NCBI GenBank assembly: GCA_019117125.1
Contig: DXAL01000035.1
Coordinates: 1-64,000 of the forward strand
Source: Candidatus Mediterraneibacter merdipullorum
GTDB taxonomy: Bacteria > Bacillota > Clostridia > Lachnospirales > Lachnospiraceae
Length of the DNA: 64,000 nucleotides
Reading direction: 5' to 3'
The position numbers and the translations under genes were made by a program. This document shows positions 1 through 8,457 of this stretch, piece by piece (positions within the stretch are counted from its first letter, which is position 1; each line of letters starts with the position of its first letter). A model generated the notes under the pieces. The model was not told the origin of the DNA. It made no database searches and worked only from the letters and a program-made list of their open reading frames with translations.

Positions 1-103
1 GACAAAGCAGATTTTCAAGCTCTCCGCCGCAGGCGAGCCCATCGAATCCATTGCCGGAAAATGCGGCGTTTCCGCAGAAGAAGTCCGGCAGATTCTTGAA
101 TGA
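1..103 (+). CDS. C-terminal end of an unidentified protein (truncated by window edge)
   Basis: Reading from base 2 there are 33 codons ending in TGA at 101-103. The predicted tail is polar and helical, with a helix-turn-helix-like pattern (an IESIAGKCGVSAEEVRQIL stretch). This is the only open frame that fits the local codon use. The gene start lies outside the window, so the family cannot be named. It runs convergently toward the S41 protease gene. Confidence 0.5.
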   Translation, partial: TKQIFKLSAAGEPIESIAGKCGVSAEEVRQILE

Positions 104-150
104 AGCCGATATCCGGCAGTCGTCAGGATGATATGCTTTTCAATTTTTCA

Positions 151-178
151 GGGCAGATGCGCAGCAGCGCACCTGCCC
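151..178 (+). terminator. GC-rich hairpin between convergent genes
   Basis: GGGCAG and CTGCCC arms enclose an inner GCGC/GCGC stem with an AGCA loop. The hairpin lies 48 bases after the stop of the left-edge gene and 24 bases before the stop of the minus-strand protease gene. The U-tract is weak on both strands, so the terminator call is tentative. Confidence 0.4.
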
Positions 179-201
179 TGATATTGTCTGCCGTTTCTCT
201 G

Positions 202-1500
202 TCAGTCCAATTCTTCCCGCACGACTTCTATCGCCTTATCCAGCTGATTATCCGCCTCCGGATTTTCTTCATTGTATTCATATTCCACTTCCACATCCGG
301 CTCCACGCCTGTGCCGTTGATGCTCCTGCCGGATGGGGTATAATATTCTGCAACAGTCACTTTCAGGCTGGTGCCGTCTCCCAGGTCCAGAATCTGCTGT
401 ACAACGCCTTTTCCGTAAGTCTTCATGCCCACGATAGTCCCGATACCGTAATCCTGGATGGCTCCGCAGAATATTTCGGACGCGCTGGCGCTGTACTGGT
501 CCACAAGGACTGCCAGCGGTTTTGTAAATTCGTTTGCCCCGTCGCAGGTAATCTCATCTGTATTTCCGTACTTGTCTTTTGTGGAGACGATGGTCCCCTC
601 CGGAAGCAGAAGTTTGAGCATCTCCGTCACTGTTGTCAGATTTCCTCCGGGATTGCCGCGCAGGTCAATGACAAGTCCTTCCATCCCCCGGGCTTCCAGT
701 TCATTCAGCGCATCTTTAAACTGCTCATACGTTACTTTGTCAAATTCGCTTACCGCGATATATCCGACCTTCCCGTCTTTCATCTCAAAAGCGACCGTCT
801 GTACTTCTATGATGTCACGGACAGCAGTCAGTTCCAGTTCTTTCCCGTTCCTGAGCACCCGCAGCACCACTTCCGTCCCCTGTTCGCCCTTAATCCAGGA
901 CACCACGGTATCCAGGTCTTTTCCTGAGGTCTGATGTCCGTCGACCTGGACCAGGATATCGCCGCTCTTCATCCCCGCCTTTTCAGCCGGAGAGCCTTCG
1001 TATACATTGCTCACGGTGATGACGTCGCTGTCCAGCGACTGCGACATCGTAGCGCCGATTCCCGAAAATTCCCCGCTGGTAGACTCAAAGAGGGCATCCG
1101 TCTCTTCCTCGTCATAATATTCCGTATACGGGTCGCCGAGCGCAGACGCATATCCGGAATAGATTCCGTCTATCAGCTCTTCCGCGTCTATTTCATCTTC
1201 ATACAGATAGTACTGCCCGATGAGGCTGTTGAGAAGGTCCAGCTTCTCATCCACATCTTCTTCCGAAACACGTCCCGATGTGAAGTCGCCTCTCGTCATC
1301 CCGGACACGATGCGCCTCGTCACCCATATACCGCCGACGATGAGACCGGCCGCCAGGATTCCGGTCAGCACGCCAAGGAGAAATCTCCCGCCTCCTGTGC
1401 TCTTTCCCGCACCGGCTCCCGTGTGAGCGGTCCTGCCGCTTTCCGTGGGCTTTCCAGCCCCGATTTCCATATTTTCTCTGTCTTCTCTCTTTTCTTCCAT
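202..1500 (-). CDS. S41 family carboxyl-terminal processing protease
   Basis: The 432-residue protein fits the CtpA/CtpB family of envelope serine proteases. After a polar cytoplasmic N-terminus (about 1-38) comes one membrane segment (about 40-62). A PDZ domain (about 145-230) contains the peptide-groove sequence GIGA and a KAGMKSGD turn. The S41 catalytic core follows, with the Ser of SASASE and the Lys of MKTYGKG forming the usual Ser-Lys dyad. Length is typical. The active domain should face outside the membrane. In spore formers a related protease, CtpB, processes SpoIVFA, but cell-wall or membrane-protein turnover is equally possible. The start is the first ATG after a stop. It lies downstream of ftsEX on the same strand, with a 203-base gap holding a hairpin and a direct repeat. 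Confidence 0.88.
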   Translation of the reverse strand: MEEKREDRENMEIGAGKPTESGRTAHTGAGAGKSTGGGRFLLGVLTGILAAGLIVGGIWVTRRIVSGMTRGDFTSGRVSEEDVDEKLDLLNSLIGQYYLYEDEIDAEELIDGIYSGYASALGDPYTEYYDEEETDALFESTSGEFSGIGATMSQSLDSDVITVSNVYEGSPAEKAGMKSGDILVQVDGHQTSGKDLDTVVSWIKGEQGTEVVLRVLRNGKELELTAVRDIIEVQTVAFEMKDGKVGYIAVSEFDKVTYEQFKDALNELEARGMEGLVIDLRGNPGGNLTTVTEMLKLLLPEGTIVSTKDKYGNTDEITCDGANEFTKPLAVLVDQYSASASEIFCGAIQDYGIGTIVGMKTYGKGVVQQILDLGDGTSLKVTVAEYYTPSGRSINGTGVEPDVEVEYEYNEENPEADNQLDKAIEVVREELD

Positions 1501-1541
1501 GATGCTCCCTGCCTTTTCACCTGTCTGTCCGCCGCCCCGCG

Positions 1542-1596
1542 AATATCTGCCCGTTCAGGCAGTCCGCTGCCTGCAAATATCTGCCCGTTCAGGCAG
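1542..1596. repeat. Direct repeat, two 21-base copies
   Basis: Identical 21-base copies at 1542-1562 and 1576-1596 (period 34, beginning AATATCTGCCCG) lie just upstream of the S41 protease start. Each contains a CTGCC-N-CAGGCAG-like inverted core. It could be a tandem duplication or an operator pair, and nothing in the sequence decides between them. Confidence 0.6.
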
Positions 1597-1631
1597 GGCG
1601 GCCGCCTGCGTGACTTGTCGCATATGTAAGA

Positions 1632-1659
1632 AGGACAAAGCGATTTTTCACTTTGTCCT
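1632..1659 (-). terminator. Hairpin after ftsX
   Basis: AGGACAAAG (1632-1640) pairs perfectly with CTTTGTCCT (1651-1659) over a 10-base loop, 45 bases after the ftsX stop. Read on the minus strand it is followed by TCTTAC, a poor U-tract, so termination may be partial and allow read-through into the S41 protease gene. Confidence 0.45.
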
Positions 1660-1703
1660 CCCTCTTTTCTTCTCTTATATACTCTATTCCTGACGATGCC
1701 CGG

Positions 1704-2657
1704 TCATACTTTCAGATGCTTGCGCACGGTGAAGAAACTTCCCAGGAAACCGATGCCGATTCCCATGACAAGTCCTACCGGAAGCAGTATCTGATATACC
1801 GTAGATACCGGAAGGAAGTCAATGATGTTCTTCAGGATGCTGAAGCGCTCCATGATATACTGGACCGCCTTATCATACAGGAAGAACAGCAGCGTCAGCG
1901 GGATTGCCGCACCGAAGATACCGATGATAAGACCTTCTATCACAAAGGGCGACCGGACTACAAAGTCCTTGGCGCCAATGTATTTCATGATGGCAATCTC
2001 TTCTTTCCGGACCGTGATGCCCATGGTGACCGTGTTGCTGATAAGGAAAATGGACACGCCGAACAGGATGATAATGATTGCGATGGATACGACTGCCACG
2101 AGTGTATTGACACTGGACAGCGTATTTGCTACCACATCCGACTTATTGACCTGGCGCACTCCGTCCAGATTCTGAGCGAATTCCACCAGGCTGTTCTGCG
2201 TCTCGGAAAGCGAACGGCTCCTCGCCGTCAGGCTCTGATTGCCTCCGTCTGTCGTCTCCATATATACTTCAAAGTTATCGGAGCTTGCCAGAGGATTATC
2301 CTCTTTAAATCCCTCTGCCAGTTCCGGATTCGCCCCGAAATACTCTTTCTGGAACTCTTCCCATGCCTCGTCTGCGGAGACATAGACGACTTCTGCCACG
2401 CCTTCGTGAGATTCAAGCTGTGCTTTTATCTCGTCCTTCTGCTCCTGCGTTGCCTCCTCGTCAAAGAAGACGGTGATGGCAACTCCTTCTTCCGCAGACT
2501 TTATGATATACTGAAAGTTCACAAGTATCGAGAAAAACAATCCAAACAGGAAGATACAAGCTGACATCGTCGCAATGGATGCGAGTGAAAACATCTTGTT
2601 CCTCCAGATATTCTTGATACCCTGTTTTCCTACGTATCCTATTGTACTAATCCTCAT
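1704..2657 (-). CDS. ftsX: Cell-division ABC transporter permease FtsX
   Basis: This 317-residue protein is the membrane partner of FtsE, which relays ATP binding in the cytoplasm to peptidoglycan hydrolases outside. A short cytoplasmic N-terminus is followed by a membrane helix (about 25-50). A roughly 130-residue extracellular loop comes next, then three membrane helices (around 175-205, 225-250 and 280-305). This is the FtsX topology and length. The ATG at 2657 was chosen because AAGGTGGG lies 6 bases upstream and the protein then begins MRISTIGY. Earlier in-frame starts lie deep within ftsE. It overlaps the end of ftsE by 11 bases, indicating translational coupling. Confidence 0.93.
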   Translation of the reverse strand: MRISTIGYVGKQGIKNIWRNKMFSLASIATMSACIFLFGLFFSILVNFQYIIKSAEEGVAITVFFDEEATQEQKDEIKAQLESHEGVAEVVYVSADEAWEEFQKEYFGANPELAEGFKEDNPLASSDNFEVYMETTDGGNQSLTARSRSLSETQNSLVEFAQNLDGVRQVNKSDVVANTLSSVNTLVAVVSIAIIIILFGVSIFLISNTVTMGITVRKEEIAIMKYIGAKDFVVRSPFVIEGLIIGIFGAAIPLTLLFFLYDKAVQYIMERFSILKNIIDFLPVSTVYQILLPVGLVMGIGIGFLGSFFTVRKHLKV

Positions 2658-3333
2658 TGATATACCCACCTTTTTGTTCATCGCTGACAATCACGCCCTG
2701 TTTCATCGTGATTACCCGCTCGTTCATCTCGTTTACGATTTCCTGGTTGTGTGTAACGACGAGTACAGTCGTACCACGCTCGTTCGCCTCTTTCAGGATA
2801 CTCATGATTTCCCATGAATTGGTGGGGTCAAGGTTTCCTGTCGGCTCATCTGCAAGCAGGATGGCAGGCTCATTGACAAGAGCTCTCGCGATAGCGACGC
2901 GCTGCTGCTCACCGCCTGAGAGTTCTCTCGGAAATGATTTGTATTTCTGCGCAAGACCGACCAGAGACAGCGCTGCCGGCACTTTTTTCTTGATGATTCT
3001 TGTCGGCGTCTCTGTCACTCTCAGCGCAAATGCGATATTCTCGTAGATGTTTCTGTCTTTGAGAAGCCGGAAATCCTGGAATACGACTCCGAGCCCTCTT
3101 CTGTACTTTGCGATATTGCGGTGTTTCATCCGGTTCAGGTTCTGACCGTTTACGATGATGGTCCCTTCCGTCGGGCTGAGCTCCTTCATGATGAGCTTGA
3201 TGAGCGTGGACTTTCCTGAACCGCTGTCTCCAACGATAAAGACAAACTCACCCCGCTCAATCTTGACGGAGATGCCGTTGAGAGCCGCATTACCCTTGGA
3301 ATACTCTTTCGTCACCTTTCTTAATTCAATCAT
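2647..3333 (-). CDS. ftsE: Cell-division ATP-binding protein FtsE
   Basis: A 228-residue ABC ATPase of standard FtsE length. Walker A is GDSGSGKSTL (about 36-45), the signature is LSGGEQQRV (about 138-146) and Walker B is ILLADEPTGNLD, with the H-loop His in VVTHNQEI. It binds FtsX at the inner membrane face and controls peptidoglycan hydrolysis. In some spore formers FtsEX affects asymmetric division. A good ribosome site (AGGAGG) precedes the ATG. It is first in an ftsE-ftsX pair with overlapping genes. Confidence 0.95.
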   Translation of the reverse strand: MIELRKVTKEYSKGNAALNGISVKIERGEFVFIVGDSGSGKSTLIKLIMKELSPTEGTIIVNGQNLNRMKHRNIAKYRRGLGVVFQDFRLLKDRNIYENIAFALRVTETPTRIIKKKVPAALSLVGLAQKYKSFPRELSGGEQQRVAIARALVNEPAILLADEPTGNLDPTNSWEIMSILKEANERGTTVLVVTHNQEIVNEMNERVITMKQGVIVSDEQKGGYINED

Positions 3334-3375
3334 ATGTTCCTCCTAATTACCCATACTCCCCAGTATATGGAATCA

Positions 3376-3568
3376 GGCGCCCTATGCAGTACGCATCTCT
3401 GCGTCATGTCGGACTTCGTCCGCCTGCCGCACCGCTGCGTCCTCTTCTTTCCGCCATGCAAGTTCGATTCCGCGCTCTGCGCTCCATCTCACTTGGGCTG
3501 GGCGCCCTATGCAGTACGCATCTCTGCGTCATGTCGGACTTCGTCCGCCTGCCGCACCGCTGCGTCCT
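3376..3568. repeat. Extragenic repeat: two 68-base direct copies with a spacer
   Basis: Identical 68-base copies occupy 3376-3443 and 3501-3568, 125 bases apart. Each contains small inverted motifs, for example GGAC-TTC-GTCC and ACGCA-TCTC-TGCGT, so each could fold. The spacer includes a GTTCGATTCCGC stretch that recurs in diverged form at 26268-26330. They fill the gap between ftsE and the PucR-like gene. No protein or transposase is encoded. Confidence 0.8.
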
Positions 3569-3587
3569 GCGCATGGCTTGGCAGGGG

Positions 3588-4679
3588 TCAATATTCCAGT
3601 GATTCCATGTACTTCATGTATTTTACGACCATCAGCGCAATCTTGAACGTGATGGCGTCCTCGAAAACGCGAAGGTCCAGACCGGTGCTCTTCTGGAGCT
3701 TATCCAGTCTGTATACGAGAGTATTTCTGTGAATATAAAGCTGTCTGGACGTCTCTGATACATTGAGGCTGTTCTCAAAGAATTTGTTGATGGTCGTCAA
3801 TGTCTCCTCATCAAAGTCGTCCGGAGATTTCCCCTCGAAAATCTCTTTGATGAACATCTTGCACAGCGGGATGGGAAGCTGATAAATCAGCCGTCCGATG
3901 CCGAGCGTCGTAAATGCCACGATGTCCTTCTCGTCGAAAAATATCTTCCCCACGTCCAGGGCGAGTTTTGCTTCCTTGTAGGACTTGGAGACTTCCTTGA
4001 TGTCGCTGACGATGGTTCCGTACGCAATGCGTATCTGCTCTTCTTCTCCTTCGCTGTGGAGGATGTCGAGCATTTCTTTCGCCATCTTCTCGAGTTCCTT
4101 GTTGCCGTCCTTGTCTCCCAGTTCTTTTACAACGATAATGTTCTTCTCGTCCACTGCCGTGATGAAGTCTTTCGACTTCCCGCCGAGAAGGCTCCGCACA
4201 TTTTCAAGCGCAGCATTGTCCTTTTCGTGCGATGTCTCAATAATAAAGATAACACGTTTTACTTCTGTGTCAATATGTAATTTTTTTGCACGGTTATAAA
4301 TATCTACCAGGAGCAGATTGTCAAGGAGCAGGTTCTTGATGAAATTATCCTTGTCAAACCGCTCTTTATATGCTACCAGGAGGCTCTGTATCTGGAACGC
4401 CGCAATCTTTCCGAGCATGTAGGCATCCTCGCTGTCCCCGTCTGCGAGCAGGACATACTCGAGGCGCTGCTCGTCAAATATCTTGAAGAACTGGCATCCC
4501 TGTATCACCTGGCTGTCCGCAGGCGACTCCACGAAAGAAAGGACGGCATCGCTGCGGTCCTGCAGGTTGTCAAATGTAGCTGCCAGTTCCTTGCCTTCCG
4601 TGTCGAGGACACAGAAATCCACCCGTGAGATTCCTTTCAGCCCGTCGATGGTATTTTGTAATATCTGATTAGAAATCAT
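3588..4679 (-). CDS. PucR/CdaR-type transcriptional regulator
   Basis: The 363-residue protein has the C-terminal helix-turn-helix of the PucR/CdaR family, ending with ETSRQLYIHRNTLVYRLDKL (about 310-330). The N-terminal half is an uncharacterised sensor-like region and the middle resembles a GGDEF-related domain found in such regulators. These proteins usually activate catabolic genes in response to a metabolite, but the ligand is not evident. The ATG at 4679 was chosen because GGAGGGAA lies just upstream. The longer in-frame extension is Cys-rich and lacks a ribosome site. It stands alone between a repeat-filled gap and a WecG-like gene. Confidence 0.82.
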   Translation of the reverse strand: MISNQILQNTIDGLKGISRVDFCVLDTEGKELAATFDNLQDRSDAVLSFVESPADSQVIQGCQFFKIFDEQRLEYVLLADGDSEDAYMLGKIAAFQIQSLLVAYKERFDKDNFIKNLLLDNLLLVDIYNRAKKLHIDTEVKRVIFIIETSHEKDNAALENVRSLLGGKSKDFITAVDEKNIIVVKELGDKDGNKELEKMAKEMLDILHSEGEEEQIRIAYGTIVSDIKEVSKSYKEAKLALDVGKIFFDEKDIVAFTTLGIGRLIYQLPIPLCKMFIKEIFEGKSPDDFDEETLTTINKFFENSLNVSETSRQLYIHRNTLVYRLDKLQKSTGLDLRVFEDAITFKIALMVVKYMKYMESLEY

Positions 4680-4904
4680 CCTATTCCCTCCACTCTCCGG
4701 ATACGTGCATGTACATTTTTCACAAAAAACAAGACATGAATTTCTTCTCTCAGTCATTCACGTATTTTATATTAATGCAAAACACCAAAAAAAGAAAGAG
4801 GAAATCCATTTTTTTTATGCATTTCCTCAAATTATTTACAAAAAATTCATTTTCTGCACCTATACATTCTTCACAAAGCCACGGCGCCCCGGACCGGTTC
4901 CGGT

Positions 4905-5576
4905 CTATTTTTCCTTCTGCTCGCGCTCGACCTGATGCCGGAACATCTTCTTTCTGAAAAAACGCCTCAGATGCTGGACCGTCCGGATATCATCCGCCGG
5001 GCTTATCAGCGCCGGAGCGCATCCGAACCAGAGTCTGATGCTGAGGAGCGTCCGGTTCCTGCTGATAAAGTCTTCCTGATAAGGCGAGGGAAGGACGGAA
5101 AAGACGCAGTCTGTCTCTGTCCCGTTGATGTCGTTGACGACTTCTTCCTCCCGGTCCCCATTCTCGAGGACAGCGCTTCCGGTCAGAAGCATCTCCCTGT
5201 CATATCTTCGGACGGCGCGTTCCGCCTGGAGGAGTTCTTCCTCCGTTCCTGCGAGAAGATAAATCTTCCGGCGGTTCTTCTGCAGATATTTCAGGAACAT
5301 TTTCAGGAACACCCTGTTCTTTGTCTCTTTGAGCCTGAGTCTGTCACGAACGTCCGCAGCTTCCAGTATCTCTGCTTCCCCCGGAACCGCCAGGCACAGT
5401 CCGTCCGTGCAGGAGCGCCACGCTGCGTCTTCCCTGCCGTTCATCAGGGCGTCCATGGTCATCATCCCGACCGTATCCACTGTATCTGTTTCCATAAACT
5501 CCATAACGCGCCGCATCAGTTCTTTGGCGCTGAGGCAGTCCAGCCGGACTCCCAGGACTTCGATTCTCTGCTCCAT
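4905..5576 (-). CDS. Divergent WecG/TagA/CpsF-like protein
   Basis: The 223-residue protein resembles the WecG/TagA/CpsF glycosyltransferase fold: an MNGREDA-like segment near residue 45, VPGE about residue 69, an RKIYLLAG strand (about 102) and a C-terminal WFGCAPALISP strand. The usual catalytic and substrate motifs, such as the PDG loop, are missing or altered. It may be an inactive or neofunctionalised homologue. Active family members transfer N-acetylmannosamine in teichoic-acid or exopolysaccharide synthesis. No other cell-wall gene adjoins it. Confidence 0.6.
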   Translation of the reverse strand: MEQRIEVLGVRLDCLSAKELMRRVMEFMETDTVDTVGMMTMDALMNGREDAAWRSCTDGLCLAVPGEAEILEAADVRDRLRLKETKNRVFLKMFLKYLQKNRRKIYLLAGTEEELLQAERAVRRYDREMLLTGSAVLENGDREEEVVNDINGTETDCVFSVLPSPYQEDFISRNRTLLSIRLWFGCAPALISPADDIRTVQHLRRFFRKKMFRHQVEREQKEK

Positions 5577-5676
5577 ATCTCATCACCCGTAATCTCCCCA
5601 GTTGAACAATTTTACCAAATCTGAGCCTTCTTGTAAAGATTGAACGGTTGGATTTACTCGATTTCCGCCGGCGGGC

Positions 5677-5877
5677 TTACCCGTCCTGACGGTTTTTCAC
5701 GCGTTTCTTCTTCGTCACGATGCCGCCGATGCGCCCGGTCTCCTTGGACGTCAGGGATTTCCAGCCGTCTGCGAGCACCCGGTCCAAAAGTCCCAGTTCT
5801 TCCGCCACTTCGTATTTGAGTTTTTCTTCCGGTTCCAGATTTTTCAGGTCGATTTTCTTTTCTTTCTTCTTTGACAT
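5677..5877 (-). CDS. Small acid-soluble spore protein, alpha/beta type
   Basis: The 66-residue protein has the two conserved SASP blocks: LKYEVAEELGL (about 20-30), which includes the germination-protease cleavage region around YEVAEE, and GWKSLTSKETGRIGG (about 38-52). Lys-rich ends fit DNA binding. Such proteins coat spore DNA in the forespore and are degraded at germination. The protein is shorter at its C-terminus than Bacillus SspA-type proteins, lacking most of the final MVRKM block. Upstream on the minus strand, GAATAA and CAATACT spaced 16-17 bases apart could be a forespore sigma-factor promoter, a weak inference. It shows that the organism has sporulation genes. Confidence 0.85.
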   Translation of the reverse strand: MSKKKEKKIDLKNLEPEEKLKYEVAEELGLLDRVLADGWKSLTSKETGRIGGIVTKKKRVKNRQDG

Positions 5878-5964
5878 GCCACCACTTCTTTCTGTTTTTT
5901 CTGAGTATTGTCACAAAAGAAAGAGATTATTCAGACCAGCTCCACTTATATAGGAAGGAGGACG

Positions 5965-6010
5965 AAAAAAACCGGAGAAGAGCCGGGCAGCCACCGTGGC
6001 TGCCCGGCTC
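5965..6010 (-). terminator. Rho-independent terminator of the padR-pspC operon
   Basis: GAGCCGGGCAGCC (5980-5992) pairs with GGCTGCCCGGCTC (5998-6010), a 13-bp perfect stem with a 5-base loop. A seven-U run follows on the minus-strand transcript. It lies 35 bases after the pspC stop. Confidence 0.88.
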
Positions 6011-6044
6011 TCCTCCCATCGTCCGGTATCTGTTTCCGTCTGTC

Positions 6045-6233
6045 CTACACAGGCTCATCCGGTATGATAATGGCTGCGATGATGTATGCCAGCAGCCCGC
6101 CTCCCGTGCATCCGAACAGCACGAACAGCAGGCGGATGAGCGTCGGGTCTATGTTGAAATATTCTCCGATGCCTCCGCACACTCCGCAGAGCATCCTGCT
6201 TGTTCTTGACCGGTATAATTTCTTATCTGTCAT
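6045..6233 (-). CDS. PspC-domain membrane protein
   Basis: At 62 residues this is a single PspC domain: a charged start with KKLYRS, the conserved MLCGVCGGIGEYFNIDPTLIR block and one hydrophobic segment (about 34-57) ending IIPDEPV. PspC proteins sense or stabilise membranes under envelope stress. Its start overlaps the stop of the upstream DUF4097 gene by four bases, so it is translated as the last member of the padR operon. Confidence 0.87.
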   Translation of the reverse strand: MTDKKLYRSRTSRMLCGVCGGIGEYFNIDPTLIRLLFVLFGCTGGGLLAYIIAAIIIPDEPV

Positions 6234-7153
6234 GGCTCATTTCCTCCTTCAAACATAATCTCAATACGTCCCATCCGGCATTCTGCGCTGATGCTGCGTT
6301 CGCTTCCGTTTTCTATGACGACTTCATTTTCCAGCGCGCTGTATGCCTCTCCATCCAGTACGAGTTCTCCCACGGAACAGGACAGTTCATAGTCATAGTC
6401 TTCTGCGGTTCCCGCAGCCGTATAGAGTACTTCCCCGATATCACAGTTAATATCCGCTTCTGTTTCCACATCTCCGGAGAATATAATCTGTCCAGCGCCG
6501 CAGTCCGCCTCCACCGATACCGCGGTGATATCCTCAGCGACAATCTGTCCTGCACCCACTTCCAGAGAGAGTTCGCCTGCGGCAATCTCCCGGACTTCCA
6601 GGAATCCCATTCCCACATCCGCGGATACAGAATCATAATATGCGCCCCGGGGGACGCTGATGTACAGCATACCGGTGTCATTCGTATGCAGGTGATGTCC
6701 CCCGCCCCGGCTCTCCACCCGGAGTTTTCCTTCCTCCTGAGAGACTTCCAGGTTTTCCCGGATATCGGACCGTGCCTCCGACAGGTCCACAAGGATTTCA
6801 TCCCCGTCCCAGGGGAGCACGAGCACGCCAACCCCTCCCACATCCAGGGAGAGCTCCCGGACGCCGTCATAGGCAAACACCCGGTCGCCGTCTGCCTCCG
6901 GAGGTATGTAAGACTCATCCGAAGCCCCGCCGTCCGTCAGAGCGCCAGCCACATCGCGGGCTTCCCCGCCCGCTCCGTCTTCCGCCTCCTCCACAATGCG
7001 CTCCAGCCATCCGGGCATGACAGTGACGCTGATATCCTCCGGATGCCGGAGGAGCTGTAATCCGCCCAGCGCCGCCCCGGCTGCCGCCAGGAGTATCCCC
7101 GCGCATGCCAGCGCCGCGCACACAATCCAGAATATCTTCCATCCTTTTTTCAT
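6230..7153 (-). CDS. DUF4097-type membrane-anchored beta-repeat protein
   Basis: The 307-residue protein has an N-terminal membrane segment (about 8-32) followed by a domain dominated by short beta-strands with regularly spaced Gly-Asp-Val motifs, for example VGAGQIVAEDI, DCGAGQIIF and SCSVGELVL. This is the pattern of DUF4097/LiaG-like beta-helix domains. Homologues occur in LiaFGSR-like envelope-stress operons. The PspC and PadR neighbours support an envelope role. It lies 3 bases from the DUF1700 gene and overlaps pspC. Confidence 0.8.
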   Translation of the reverse strand: MKKGWKIFWIVCAALACAGILLAAAGAALGGLQLLRHPEDISVTVMPGWLERIVEEAEDGAGGEARDVAGALTDGGASDESYIPPEADGDRVFAYDGVRELSLDVGGVGVLVLPWDGDEILVDLSEARSDIRENLEVSQEEGKLRVESRGGGHHLHTNDTGMLYISVPRGAYYDSVSADVGMGFLEVREIAAGELSLEVGAGQIVAEDITAVSVEADCGAGQIIFSGDVETEADINCDIGEVLYTAAGTAEDYDYELSCSVGELVLDGEAYSALENEVVIENGSERSISAECRMGRIEIMFEGGNEP

Positions 7154-7156
7154 CTC

Positions 7157-7849
7157 TTACACCGCCTTTCCGTAAAACGGTCTCCTGCACAGTGCAACAA
7201 ACCCTCTTATCATCGCCGGGTACACGATGATGCACAGCTTCACAGTCCCCACCGTCGCTATCAGACCGAGCACGGCAAGGAGTATCCCCACTCCCACGAC
7301 GACCAGCGCTGCGGAAGGCACTGCGGCAAACAGAATCAGACCGGTCAGTATCACTGCGCCTCCTGCAATAAGGATGCATACCGCAGCAATCACAAGCGAT
7401 GCGAAGAGGCAGACCGCCGATGCCGCGATGCCCAGGACTGCCGTGGCGATGCCCAGTGTCACCGGCCAGATGACGATGGCAATCAGGATGATGAGCAGGA
7501 CCTTCAGCCCATTGCTGGTCCAGGGCTTCTTCCGCTCTTCTCCGCCCCCGCCGTTCCCGCGGGAGGCATCCGCCGATGCCTGTGCGTCCTGCCCGGCAGG
7601 CTGTCCGTATCTTTCCATATACTCTTTCCGGTCAAAATCCGACTCGCAAAACTCTCTTCCATAATAATCCGCCCGAATCGAACCCGCCGTCTTCTCCGGG
7701 CTTCCAAGCTCCCGGAGCACATCTGCTTCCTTTTCTTCCCCTGCGTCCGCAAAATAATCTGCGTAATACTGAACCGCCGCCTGCCGCTCATCCGCCGGCA
7801 GGTCCGCGAGCAGCCTCTCAAGTTCCGCCAGAAATTCCTCACGGTTCAT
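7157..7849 (-). CDS. DUF1700 membrane protein
   Basis: The 230-residue protein has an N-terminal cytoplasmic domain (about 1-75) beginning MNREEFLAELERLLADLP, with the acidic helix pattern YYADYFADAGEE typical of DUF1700. A low-complexity linker follows (about 80-110). Hydrophobic helices make up about 112-225. DUF1700 genes almost always follow a padR gene, as here, and are thought to act with it in membrane-stress response. The start overlaps the padR stop by four bases. Confidence 0.85.
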   Translation of the reverse strand: MNREEFLAELERLLADLPADERQAAVQYYADYFADAGEEKEADVLRELGSPEKTAGSIRADYYGREFCESDFDRKEYMERYGQPAGQDAQASADASRGNGGGGEERKKPWTSNGLKVLLIILIAIVIWPVTLGIATAVLGIAASAVCLFASLVIAAVCILIAGGAVILTGLILFAAVPSAALVVVGVGILLAVLGLIATVGTVKLCIIVYPAMIRGFVALCRRPFYGKAV

Positions 7850-8169
7850 GCAGTCACACCTCCCTCAAATATCGCGTTTATCTTCTGTGTATAGACCTTC
7901 CATTCTGACTTGTACAGATTCAGCTGCGCCATCCCTCTGGATGTCACTTTATAATACCGTCTGTTCCTTCCGTCAAACTGTCTGTCATACACTTCCAGGC
8001 ACTCATCCTTCTGCAGCCGCCGCAGCACCGGATAGAGCGTGGACTCCGACACATCAATGACTCTGCGCACATCCTGCGTGATGCGGTATCCGTATGTGCC
8101 CTCGTCTTCTCCTGACACCACGGCGAGTACGACCGCATCCAGAAGCGCTGCTCCTGTATTAAATATCAT
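7846..8169 (-). CDS. PadR-family transcriptional regulator
   Basis: The 107-residue protein is a PadR winged-helix repressor: GTYGYRITQDV (about 24-34), the recognition-helix region SESTLYPVLRRLQKDE, and a wing with FDGRNRRYYKVTSRG. The short C-terminal helix for dimerisation is present, as in PadR subfamily 2. The ATG at 8169 was chosen because the protein then starts MIFNTGAALLDAVVL, as homologues do, with GGGTGG upstream. It heads a four-gene operon and probably represses it at the AT-rich promoter at 8260-8288. Confidence 0.88.
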   Translation of the reverse strand: MIFNTGAALLDAVVLAVVSGEDEGTYGYRITQDVRRVIDVSESTLYPVLRRLQKDECLEVYDRQFDGRNRRYYKVTSRGMAQLNLYKSEWKVYTQKINAIFEGGVTA

Positions 8170-8259
8170 GCGACCACCCTTTCTGTGCTTTCCTTCCATC
8201 GGCATCCATATGCTGCCGATATCGCGGTTTCATGTTGTCTATATTGTATCGTTTTCCAT

Positions 8260-8288
8260 ATTATATATTGTATAATATATATTGTCAA
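8260..8288 (-). promoter_or_regulatory. Sigma-A promoter and probable PadR operator
   Basis: On the minus strand TTGACA (8283-8288) and TATAAT (8260-8265) are separated by exactly 17 bases, a perfect consensus promoter. The segment 8240-8300 repeats ATATTGT three times and is strongly palindromic. This suits binding of the PadR product of the first gene and could explain how such a strong promoter is kept off. Confidence 0.85.
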
Positions 8289-8360
8289 TATAATATTGCT
8301 TAAGTTATACGAAAGAAATTCTTAAGGATTCCAAAGGAGCGGACTTCCGCCGGAGCATGG

Positions 8361-8408
8361 AAAAAGCGGATACTTTCTGCATGCGTCCTGCACGCAGAAA
8401 GTATCCGC
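8361..8408 (-). terminator. Rho-independent terminator after dapL
   Basis: GCGGATACTTTCTGC (8366-8380) is perfectly complementary to 8394-8408, with a 13-base loop and five Us following on the minus strand. It ends the dapL transcript about 50 bases after the stop codon. Confidence 0.9.
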
Positions 8409-8457
8409 CATATCAATTTTCGCCGTATCAGTTTTCGCCATCCGCCGTACTGCTTTC

